A stretch of DNA of 64,000 bases from contig JAIXOM010000007.1 of assembly GCA_027486755.1 (NCBI GenBank), positions 1-64,000 on the forward strand, read 5' to 3'. Positions 10,566 to 18,222 of this stretch are shown here, one piece after another (positions within the stretch are counted from its first letter, which is position 1; every line of letters begins with the position of its first letter). The stretch is from Comamonadaceae bacterium (GTDB lineage: Bacteria; Pseudomonadota; Gammaproteobacteria; Burkholderiales; Burkholderiaceae_C). The notes under the pieces are model-generated. The model was not told the DNA's origin. It searched no databases and was given only the letters and a program-made list of their open reading frames with translations. The position numbers were made by a program, and so were the translations under genes.

Positions 10566-10748
10566 GGTTGCTGGGGACCTGGATGAGCATTTAGTGATTC
10601 ATGTCCGCCTCCAGACGCAAGACCTTGAGCCGATCGCGGCCGATCGGGCACCTAACTCTCGACGGAAGAAGGGCAACTTCCGCAGAGTAGCAATCGCACC
10701 CCTTCATTTGTTGCAGAATGTTGCACGCCAAGAATGTCGCCCAAACCA

Positions 10749-10781
10749 CTTTGCGGCGCCAAAAAATCGGTCGCCGCAAAG
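10749..10781. repeat. 10-bp perfect inverted repeat CTTTGCGGCG-N13-CGCCGCAAAG
   Basis: Read directly; lies in the intergenic region upstream of tpsB. Confidence 0.7.
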
Positions 10782-11146
10782 GCCAAGCCCATTGCGCCAT
10801 GGATAGCCATTGCGCAGAGTCTTACCTGCCGCGGTTCGGATTTCGACCCCACTGCCCGAGCCAAGCTCAAGGCCCCGGTCTAGCGCTTATGGATTTAGCA
10901 AAGGCTGCAGCACACGCTCGCCCATACCGATAGGGGTGGGACAGCCAGGCTGTCCATCAGGCGCGCGCTGGCGGCCTCCCGAAAATCATCAGCCCACTCC
11001 CCCTCTAACTTGGAGCAGGCGCTCAATTTCGAGCCGCTGCAGGGGCAGCTCGGCCCCGCCTTTCTTGCTGAAAAAGCCGGATAAGCCGGACTGCTCGAAT
11101 TGGCCGAGCCGATGCGAATGATGAGCGAACGTCAGACCGGGCGCGC

Positions 11147-11899
11147 TCAGCGGGCCAGATAGCCACCATCGATGGGGTAGTAGGCGCCAGTGACAAAAGA
11201 GGCCCGGCTAGAGGCCAGCCACAGCACCAACTCGGCCACCTCCTCGGGCTGGCCTAGGCGCCCTATCGGGTGCTGCGCGATCAGATGCTCGCGCACCCGG
11301 GCATCGGCCTCAAAGCGGCTGATCATGGGCGTGTGGATGAAGGCCGGGCCCACGCAGTTGATGCGCAGGCCAGCTGCGCTGTAATCCAAGGCCGCGGCCT
11401 GCGTCAGACCGACCACCCCGTGCTTGGCTGCGGTATAGGCCGGCGCATGGGCAAAGGCCACGCTGCCCAGGATCGAGGCAATGTTCACAATAGCGCCGCC
11501 CCCGGCCTGGAGCAGGGCCGGGATCTGGTACTTCATGCCGTAGAACACGCCCGACAGATTAATGCTGATGACCTGGGCCCAGGCATCGAGCGGGTAGTCG
11601 GCCGTTGGGGCCGACAAGCCTGCGATGCCGGCGTTGTTACAAGCCACGTCCAGCCGCCCAAAAGCGGCCACCGCGCGCTCGACCAGGCGGCGCGCGTGCT
11701 CGGGCTGAGCCACATCGGCCGCCTCAAAGAGTGCCTGACCGCCGGCCGCTTCAATCAGGGCCACCGTCTGCGCGCCGCCCTCCAAAGTCAGGTCCGACAC
11801 CAATACCCGCGCCCCCTCACGCGCAAAGGCCAGCGCAGTCGCCCGCCCTATGCCCGAGGCCGCGCCGGTGACTAGGGCCACTTTGTTCTTGAGCATCAC
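11147..11899 (-). CDS. SDR family NAD(P)-dependent oxidoreductase
   Basis: TGAASGIG Rossmann motif, NNAG, YTAAKHG (YxxxK), C-terminal VTGAYYPIDGGYLAR. Confidence 0.93.
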   Translation of the reverse strand: MMLKNKVALVTGAASGIGRATALAFAREGARVLVSDLTLEGGAQTVALIEAAGGQALFEAADVAQPEHARRLVERAVAAFGRLDVACNNAGIAGLSAPTADYPLDAWAQVISINLSGVFYGMKYQIPALLQAGGGAIVNIASILGSVAFAHAPAYTAAKHGVVGLTQAAALDYSAAGLRINCVGPAFIHTPMISRFEADARVREHLIAQHPIGRLGQPEEVAELVLWLASSRASFVTGAYYPIDGGYLAR

Positions 11900-12156
11900 T
11901 GAACTCCTGAGCTGCCCGCCCTGCCCGCGCCTGCCGCGGAGGTTGCGTCAGCCGCCATGGCCATGCTCGTTGGCGCTCGTGCGCGTCTGTGTCAGAAAGA
12001 TCGCTCAAGCCTTGCGGGACAAGGACAGACGCTGCAGGCCGATTTTGGCTAGCTGGGGGCGATGAGGGTGAACCTTGTCTGATCGCGGTCGCCTGCCCTT
12101 AACATGTAGCAGTTCAGCTCTTCATCCATCGACGCAGCGGGCCAAAGGCCTGCCAC

Positions 12157-12822
12157 CTAAAGCGATCCCAAGAACTTCCCAGCCAGGTGCTGGGCCCGTT
12201 CGTAGGACACCTGATACGCCAGCCTGTCGATGGCTTCAAACTGGAGCTGCAAGATCTCTTTGCGCTGCTCTATCTGGGCCAGAAATGCGCTGCGGTGACG
12301 AACCAAATAATCAGAGGCGCTGGCCAGCGCCTGCGGCTCACGCTCGATGACCAGCGCCAGGTCAAAAAGGTCACGGGCTGTTGCCCGATCGCCGCGGTGC
12401 CAAAGCTTCTTGGCCATGATCTCTGCCGAGGTTTCCACCCTCACCTTGCGACCAAGCAGATGCCACACCTCAAACGGAGATGGGGTCAGATTGGGGGACG
12501 CAACGAAATCGATCTCGCCTTGGGGGAGCAGCAGCTTGATGTACCCCGGCCCCTCCACATAGTCGTGCGTCACCGAATCGGCCACATCGCTCAAACGCGG
12601 CGAGACAAAACCAAGGTACTGCGGGTCTGGAACAAAAATGTCGATGTCCTTGCTCAACCGATGCCCGTGGCGAAGCATCAGCACCGTACCTCCGCCAAAT
12701 GTCCAAACGGGGTCTTGTATCCCGTGCTTGATGATTTCATCAATGAGGGTGTACGCGTGGCGCAGCAACTTCTGCCACACCCCCTCGGACAACGTGGTAG
12801 GAGTTTTATCATCGCCACTCAT
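12157..12822 (-). CDS. AbiEii/AbiGii-type nucleotidyltransferase toxin-like protein
   Basis: Motifs FGGGTVLMLRHGHRLSKDIDIFVPD (GG..L...R.S.DID), EIMAKKLWHRGDRATARDLFDLA. ATGA start/stop overlap with the upstream XRE gene supports start at 12822. Confidence 0.85.
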   Translation of the reverse strand: MSGDDKTPTTLSEGVWQKLLRHAYTLIDEIIKHGIQDPVWTFGGGTVLMLRHGHRLSKDIDIFVPDPQYLGFVSPRLSDVADSVTHDYVEGPGYIKLLLPQGEIDFVASPNLTPSPFEVWHLLGRKVRVETSAEIMAKKLWHRGDRATARDLFDLALVIEREPQALASASDYLVRHRSAFLAQIEQRKEILQLQFEAIDRLAYQVSYERAQHLAGKFLGSL

Positions 12823-13301
12823 GCCCAAACCTGCCTGGGCGACTGCAACTGATGGGCCCACTGCAGTAGGTGCTTCCACAACATCTTGGCTGAGCAAGCT
12901 GAATTGCTGGCCACCTCCTCCACCGCACCCACGATGATGGGTAGTGGGGCTTCATCGAGCAGCGTTGCCACCTGTGGCTTCAATTGCGCGGGCAACTTCC
13001 CAGCCACCAAAGCCGCTGCAAAGGCTTGGGGCCTGAGCACTTGTTTGTAGCTAACACTTGCCGTCTGGCTGGCCAGCTTGAGCGCGTTGTGGCGAGGTGG
13101 ACGCTCGTTTGCGCCCAGGTCCAATCCCAATAAGTCAAGCAGGCCGATGAGCTTGGAGACGCCGAGGTCTACCAGGGCGCCGGTTTCCAACTGGTTGATC
13201 GTGGCACGCGAGAGGCCACTGAGCTTGGCAAGCCTTGACTGCGACAAGCCCAGCGCCTGCCGGCGGTGCTTCACGAGTTGACCGATGGATAAGAGATTCA
13301 T
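12819..13301 (-). CDS. XRE-family helix-turn-helix regulator, probable antitoxin
   Basis: N-terminal HTH: IGQLVKHRRQALGLSQSRLAKLSGLSRATINQLETG; translationally coupled to the AbiEii-like gene. Confidence 0.88.
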   Translation of the reverse strand: MNLLSIGQLVKHRRQALGLSQSRLAKLSGLSRATINQLETGALVDLGVSKLIGLLDLLGLDLGANERPPRHNALKLASQTASVSYKQVLRPQAFAAALVAGKLPAQLKPQVATLLDEAPLPIIVGAVEEVASNSACSAKMLWKHLLQWAHQLQSPRQVWA

Positions 13302-13332
13302 CGCTGAAATTAGATCATCAGATCCTATTTTT

Positions 13333-13350
13333 TGTCAAATATGTTTGACA
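13333..13350. promoter_or_regulatory. Inverted repeat TGTCAAA-TATG-TTTGACA overlapping -35 of the XRE/AbiEii promoter
   Basis: Perfect 7-4-7 palindrome; minus strand reads TTGACA-N18-TCTAAT just upstream of ATG 13301. Confidence 0.65.
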
Positions 13351-13416
13351 TTTTTAGATGAGGCGCTGACTGACCCGTGAAGTTTGTCTGATGAGGCGGG
13401 CGACCCGAGGGATGGA

Positions 13417-14037
13417 TCAACGCCCTGCCAGCGCGTTGCTGAGCGCCACGTCCAAGGTCCTCTGTAAATTCAAGCCACGCAAAATACCCAGACTATTGCT
13501 GCTGACGTTGATGATGGTTTGTGTACGCAAGAGCTGGTCGTTCAAACTGTTTTGAATCACGGTAGCCAGCATGGCGCCAAGCGCATCTGATTGCAAAAAG
13601 TTACCGGGGCCGTTCTGAATCCACTGCGACTGGAGGCCGACTGGCGTCCCAGCACCAAGCTGCAGCGCAGTTGCGCCTTCAAGCGTGCTGGCGATCGGCG
13701 CTTGCAAGATCGCTGCTTGCTGGGCTGTCAACCGAGTGATCGGGCCCAGGTTCAAATGGGTGCTGGCAACCAAGAGGTCGTTGATGTAGGTGACGCGGCT
13801 GATGCCGAACGACACCATCAGCCCCTCTCCCAGGCTGAAACCTCCGCGTAATTCATCTAGCTGGCGATCACTGGCGGCCATCCACACACGGTCAGCCTGC
13901 TCCGAAGGCACCGTGTCAGCGTGTGCCTGCGAGCCAGCGCACAGGGCAGCGCAGAGCAGGCTTACCGCCTTAGCCTGTGCCAGAACCCCATGAATGCGCC
14001 GCCTTGCCAGCCGGGTCCAGCCCCCTGCTTTTCGCAT
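13417..14037 (-). CDS. Secreted protein of the Fap-like locus (unknown function)
   Basis: Start 14037 (MRKAGGWTRLARRRIHGVLAQAKAVSLLCAALCAGSQAHA signal peptide) overlaps the peptidase stop (TGATG). Body: LDELRGGFSLGEGLMVSFGISRVTYINDLLVAST..; C-terminal QTIINVSSNSLGILRGLNLQ. Confidence 0.7.
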   Translation of the reverse strand: MRKAGGWTRLARRRIHGVLAQAKAVSLLCAALCAGSQAHADTVPSEQADRVWMAASDRQLDELRGGFSLGEGLMVSFGISRVTYINDLLVASTHLNLGPITRLTAQQAAILQAPIASTLEGATALQLGAGTPVGLQSQWIQNGPGNFLQSDALGAMLATVIQNSLNDQLLRTQTIINVSSNSLGILRGLNLQRTLDVALSNALAGR

Positions 14038-14759
14038 CAAAAATCTCCCGGGCCATGCTTGGATAAGGTCACACTCGTCAGGCCAGCTCGGCTCAAACCC
14101 GTGGCCAGAGGGGACGCAGGCGCGGCGGCCCAATCGGCTGCCCGATTGAATCGGGCCGACTCCGTCCGGTTGTGCACCACCAGCAGGAGCCGGTTGCGCC
14201 AGACCTCATCGAAGGCACGGCGCGACATGGCGCGGGTGCCTTTGGCCGGATCACCTATCAGCACACGGTCGCCAGACAGCCCCTTGATGACCACGAAGTG
14301 CTGGTAGCCGTTCTCCGAGATCAGGACAATGGCGGGCAGACCGGCCTGCTGCAGATTTTCAAGCGGCTGCTCAAAGCCGTCGGCCTGCAGACCATAGGCT
14401 GCCAAGGCGCGCTTGAGGTCGAGCATGGAAAAGCCATCGCGCCGGATCCTGGCCTGATCGCCTTGCGCAAACATGCGCTCGAAGATCGCAGCTTCGCTGG
14501 CCGGCAAGCCATAGTGGTGGGTCAAAAGGGTGGCCACCGCTGCCGATCCGCAGCTGAAGTCGTACTGCTGCAAGAGCGTGCCGGCCAAGCGGGTTTGCCG
14601 CCAACCGAGCACCGGCACGGCAAAGTCGCTAATGAGCACAGGCGAGCGATCAGCCGGCACAGGCAAGGTCTGGCAGCCCAGCAAGGTCAGCGCGGCGAGC
14701 ATCATGCCTGTACAGCGGGCCACGGCGGCCATAGAAATCTTGGTCATCATGCGCATCAA
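14037..14759 (-). CDS. C39-family cysteine peptidase-like lipoprotein (FapD-like)
   Basis: LLQQYDFSCGSAAVATLLTHHYG (Cys), GYQHFVVIKGLSGDRVLIGDPAKG (His/Asp); N-terminal lipobox TLLGC. Confidence 0.85.
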   Translation of the reverse strand: MMRMMTKISMAAVARCTGMMLAALTLLGCQTLPVPADRSPVLISDFAVPVLGWRQTRLAGTLLQQYDFSCGSAAVATLLTHHYGLPASEAAIFERMFAQGDQARIRRDGFSMLDLKRALAAYGLQADGFEQPLENLQQAGLPAIVLISENGYQHFVVIKGLSGDRVLIGDPAKGTRAMSRRAFDEVWRNRLLLVVHNRTESARFNRAADWAAAPASPLATGLSRAGLTSVTLSKHGPGDF

Positions 14760-14768
14760 AGCTTTTCG

Positions 14769-15119
14769 CTACTGCATCTGCAAATTAATGATCACGGCGT
14801 TTTGAATCAACACATTGGCCCCTGAGTTCTGTACCACCAGGGGCAGACCACTCATATTGGCGAAGGAGCCCGCAGCGATGGAGTTGCTGCCGGTCAAAAC
14901 GTTGCTCGCACTGTTGCCCGCCGTGGCGCCGGAGACGATCATCTCGCTGCGGCTCAGGCTGGCCCCGCCGCGCTGCTGCGCCAGTTCGACGGACGCGACC
15001 GGCTGGCCCCAGGGGCCAGGTAGGGAAGACATCGGGACGGGCGTCTGTGTATCGGCATACAAGTGCGTCATCGCGGCCTGCGCTAAAAGCATCGTGCAGA
15101 CTGCCTTGATCAGCTTCAT
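14769..15119 (-). CDS. Small secreted protein, putative minor amyloid-like component
   Basis: Signal peptide MKLIKAVCTMLLAQAAMTHLYA; C-terminal SGLPLVVQNSGANVLIQNAVIINLQMQ; RBS GGAGAG. Confidence 0.65.
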   Translation of the reverse strand: MKLIKAVCTMLLAQAAMTHLYADTQTPVPMSSLPGPWGQPVASVELAQQRGGASLSRSEMIVSGATAGNSASNVLTGSNSIAAGSFANMSGLPLVVQNSGANVLIQNAVIINLQMQ

Positions 15120-15153
15120 AAAAACTCTCCGAAGGATGAAAAGCAGGCAAGAA

Positions 15154-15179
15154 CCTGCGCAGGCACAGGCCTGCGCAGG
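15154..15179 (-). other. GC-rich 10-bp intercistronic hairpin (CCTGCGCAGG-N6-CCTGCGCAGG)
   Basis: Read directly between the stop of the 15201-16571 CDS and the start of the 14769-15119 CDS. Confidence 0.8.
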
Positions 15180-15200
15180 ACCTCACATCAAATCACAGAC

Positions 15201-16571
15201 TTATTGAAGGCGCAGATTGGACTGCACGTTGACGCTTTGCTGCACCAGAGCGGCCATGCCGCTGTTCTGGCTGGCCATCATGATGCCCGCGGCCGATTGC
15301 CCGACACTGGTCATCGCATTGGACATGTTGAAGACGCCACCATCGACCCTGATCGGACCACCGGCACCGCCCGCGCCGCCGTAGGCCATACCTGCGGCCC
15401 CGCCATTGGCCGTGTTGACACCCGCATCGCCAGTGCCTCCATTGCCGCCGGATGCCATGCCGCCGGCACCGCCAGCGCCGCCGTTGGTGGTGCTGTTGCC
15501 GGTCATCGCGCTGCCGCTGGTGGCAGCGCCGCTGGCTCCGCCTGTGCCGGCTCCGGCTGTGCGGGTACTGGCACCCGCATCCGAGCTTGCAGACCCGCCG
15601 GGGCCGCCGGCAGCGCCAGCACCAGTGCCATTGACGTCGCCACCGGCTCCCCCGCCGTTGCCGCCGGCACCGCCGTTGCCGCCACCCGCACTGGCCAGAC
15701 CGGCCGTGTTGGAGCCGTTGGCACGGCCACCAGTGGCGTCACCTGCGCGGCCGGTCTCAGCCCGCTCGCTGCTGGCCGATAGCGCGCCATTGGCAGCCGA
15801 GCCGCCGGTGCCCGCATTGCCGCCGACGCCGCTAGCGGCTGCACCGCCGCTAGACATGCCAGCGCTCATTGCATCGCCAGCGCGACCGACCCTGCCGCCC
15901 TGACCGACTCCGCCATTGGCCGAGCCCGAGTTCCAGGCCTGGTTACCCAGGTTGGTGATCGTGTTGCCCGAGACGGTACCGCTGAGCGCGCTGCTGGCGG
16001 TCGCGGTGGAGGTGTTGAAGGCGCTGCTGAATGTTCCGGTCGAGCCATTGTTCAATGCGGCCGATCGTTCCCCGCCGGCGCTCGCGGCACCAGAGTTTTT
16101 ATTCTGGCTGGTCTCACTGTTGTCGCTGGTGGTCGTCGTCGTCGTGGTGGTGTTGGCGACCGAACTGGTGGTGGTGTTGGCTGTGTTGGTGCTGCTGTTG
16201 GAGTTGTCCGTCGCGGTGGTGCTGCGGTTAGAGTTGTCCGTCATCCTGCTGCGGTTGGAGTTGTCTGTCGCCGTGGTACTGCGGTTGGAGCTGTCCGTTG
16301 CTGTGGTGCTGCGGTTGGAGGAGTCCGTCGCCGTGGTGCTGCGGTTGGAGCTGTCCGTTGCTGTGGTACTGCGGTTGGAGTTGTCCGTCGCCGTGGTGCT
16401 GCTGTTGGAGCTGTCCGTGTTGGTGCTGCGGTTAGAGTTGTCCGTCAGCGCGGTACTCATGCTGCTGGTGCTACCGCCGTCGGTGTTTTGCGTGCTGGCG
16501 ACCTGCGCCATGGCGGCCGAGCTCAGCCCATAGGCTAAGACGATGGCCGAGGCGATACGTGTGAACTTCAT
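15201..16571 (-). CDS. Secreted low-complexity Ser/Thr/Asn- and Gly/Ala-rich protein, putative major amyloid-like subunit
   Basis: Start MKFTRIASAIVLAYGLSSAAMAQ at 16571 with RBS GGGAG. Contains 9 copies of TD(N/S)SNRSTTA, then a GGAGGNGG-rich region and C-terminal GIMMASQNSGMAALVQQSVNVQSNLRLQ. Confidence 0.75.
   Translation of the reverse strand: MKFTRIASAIVLAYGLSSAAMAQVASTQNTDGGSTSSMSTALTDNSNRSTNTDSSNSSTTATDNSNRSTTATDSSNRSTTATDSSNRSTTATDSSNRSTTATDNSNRSRMTDNSNRSTTATDNSNSSTNTANTTTSSVANTTTTTTTTSDNSETSQNKNSGAASAGGERSAALNNGSTGTFSSAFNTSTATASSALSGTVSGNTITNLGNQAWNSGSANGGVGQGGRVGRAGDAMSAGMSSGGAAASGVGGNAGTGGSAANGALSASSERAETGRAGDATGGRANGSNTAGLASAGGGNGGAGGNGGGAGGDVNGTGAGAAGGPGGSASSDAGASTRTAGAGTGGASGAATSGSAMTGNSTTNGGAGGAGGMASGGNGGTGDAGVNTANGGAAGMAYGGAGGAGGPIRVDGGVFNMSNAMTSVGQSAAGIMMASQNSGMAALVQQSVNVQSNLRLQ
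16195..16465 (-). repeat. 30-bp minisatellite encoding the decapeptide TD(N/S)SNRSTTA
   Basis: Unit 'gttggagttgtccgtcgccgtggtgctgcg' repeated with minor variation; about 9 peptide copies. Confidence 0.88.
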
Positions 16572-16651
16572 AAAAACTTCTCCCAGTGGTGAGTGAGTCG
16601 ATGGGCCAAGGCCCCGCTTGAATTGCGTCGCCGCAAATCGACCTTCACCAC

Positions 16652-16667
16652 TGCAACATCGGTGCCA
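16652..16667 (-). promoter_or_regulatory. Sigma-54 (RpoN) promoter, TGGCACCGATGTTGCA
   Basis: Minus strand CTGGCACC-GATG-TTGCA against consensus TGGCACG-N4-TTGCW; GG-N10-GC spacing intact; about 80 bp upstream of ATG 16571. Confidence 0.85.
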
Positions 16668-17048
16668 GCATGTGGCTGATCCATGCACAAGGGCCTGTGT
16701 CCTTGCATAAAGCCTGCATCGCTAGAGTCCGATTGCACCCCCGCGGCCAGCGCTCGCCGCGGCCGCGTCACACAAGTCAGACACTGAAGCCGGCTGATGG
16801 AGCCGCCGCCAGCGACCAAGGCCCTCGGTTCTCCCCGTGCGCCCCCCCCATGCAATGCTGCTCAATCTTGTGACAGGGCTGCCAGCGCCTGGCTAGCGCT
16901 CGGACCCGACACTGCCCGCCGGCCTGTCACGGTATCTCACTTTCTCGGAAGGGATCAAGCCCGCGTCTGACAAGCGGCAGCGACATTGGCTTGTGCGACA
17001 GAACCATGAGGCACTTTCACAATCGAATTTAGCAACAGAAAATCCTTT

Positions 17049-18209
17049 TTGATACGAGGTGCAAGAGTGAGCAACAAAGGCCAGAACAATAGCCAGACAC
17101 TTTTCTTGAATCGATACATCGTGCGCTACTGCACACTCGCACTGCTTGCTCCGTGCTTGAGTCTTGCGCAGGGTACAGCAGCCCCCCAGACCGATGACAC
17201 GGAACAGCGACCGGTGCGTGTCGGAACTGCACCTGCCGAGCGATCGGGGTCGAACATGGCGGCCGCTTCCAGCTTGTTCGAGCAACCCGGCATCCTGACC
17301 GGCAAAGGAACGCTGGTCCTAGAGCCCTCCATCGCTTACAGCTACTCATCGAGCAATCGGGTGGCGCTGGTGGGCTACACCGTGATTCCATCCCTGCTCA
17401 TCGGTCTGGTCGATGTGCGGGAGGTCAAACGCAACACGCTGACAGGCGCCATGAGCATGCGCTACGGCCTAAACAGCCGTCTCGAGGTCGAGGGAAAACT
17501 TCCTTATGTGTACCGCCACGATGACACCATCAGCCGGGAAATTTTTACCGGCTCGGCCACCGACAAGGTATTCGGAACCTCCGGCAAGGCGCTTGGAGAT
17601 GCAGAGATCGGTGCACGCTACCAAATCAATCAACCCAGAGACGGCCTGCCCTACCTCGTCGGCTCCTTGCGCTTCAAAGCGCGCAACGGCAAGGATCCCT
17701 TTGAGGTGGTCACCGAATGCGCCACCCGCTGCATTGGAAGCACCACGGGGACGGGCTTGCCATTGGACCTGCCCACCGGCTCGGGCTTTTACTCCGTGCA
17801 GCCTGGCCTGACCTGGTTGCTGCCTTCAGACCCTGCAGTATTGTTCGGGGGTGTGAGCTACACCCACAGTTTCAAGCGTAACAACATCTCCCGCTTGGTA
17901 CTCAACGGGGAGCGCGAACCTATCGGCGACATACAGCCGGGCGGCGTCATCGGATTGAACTTTGGCATGGGTCTGTCACTCAATCAAAAAACCGCCTTCA
18001 GCATGGGCTTTGACATCAACTCGGTCGGCCGAACCCAGCAAAACGGCACGCCGGTGGCTAGTTCTGTTCGCACGCAATTGGCCAGTCTGTTGCTGGGCTA
18101 TTCCTACCGAGTGAGCCCCAAAACCACCGTGAACCTGGCCCTGTCCGCCGGACTGACGCGCGACACGCCCGATTTAACGCTGAGCCTGCGCTTGCCGTTC
18201 TCGTTCTGA
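17049..18209 (+). CDS. Outer-membrane beta-barrel, FapF-like transporter/porin
   Basis: Signal peptide, repeated beta-strand pattern, C-terminal LSLRLPFSF; a GTG start near 17068 is also plausible. Divergent to the Fap-like genes. Confidence 0.7.
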   Translation: MIRGARVSNKGQNNSQTLFLNRYIVRYCTLALLAPCLSLAQGTAAPQTDDTEQRPVRVGTAPAERSGSNMAAASSLFEQPGILTGKGTLVLEPSIAYSYSSSNRVALVGYTVIPSLLIGLVDVREVKRNTLTGAMSMRYGLNSRLEVEGKLPYVYRHDDTISREIFTGSATDKVFGTSGKALGDAEIGARYQINQPRDGLPYLVGSLRFKARNGKDPFEVVTECATRCIGSTTGTGLPLDLPTGSGFYSVQPGLTWLLPSDPAVLFGGVSYTHSFKRNNISRLVLNGEREPIGDIQPGGVIGLNFGMGLSLNQKTAFSMGFDINSVGRTQQNGTPVASSVRTQLASLLLGYSYRVSPKTTVNLALSAGLTRDTPDLTLSLRLPFSF

Positions 18210-18222
18210 GCCAGCACCTCGC

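Noticed and set aside
15204-16533. Plus-strand ORFs rich in Ala/Val/Pro opposite the repeat protein
   Set aside because: Mirror translations of the minus-strand Gly/Ser/Thr repeat gene, which has a signal peptide, RBS and sigma-54 promoter.
16691-16707. Sigma-54-like sequence GGGCCTGTGTCCTTGCA on the plus strand before the FapF-like porin
   Set aside because: Spacing is one base off the obligatory GG-N10-GC and the -24 half is weak.
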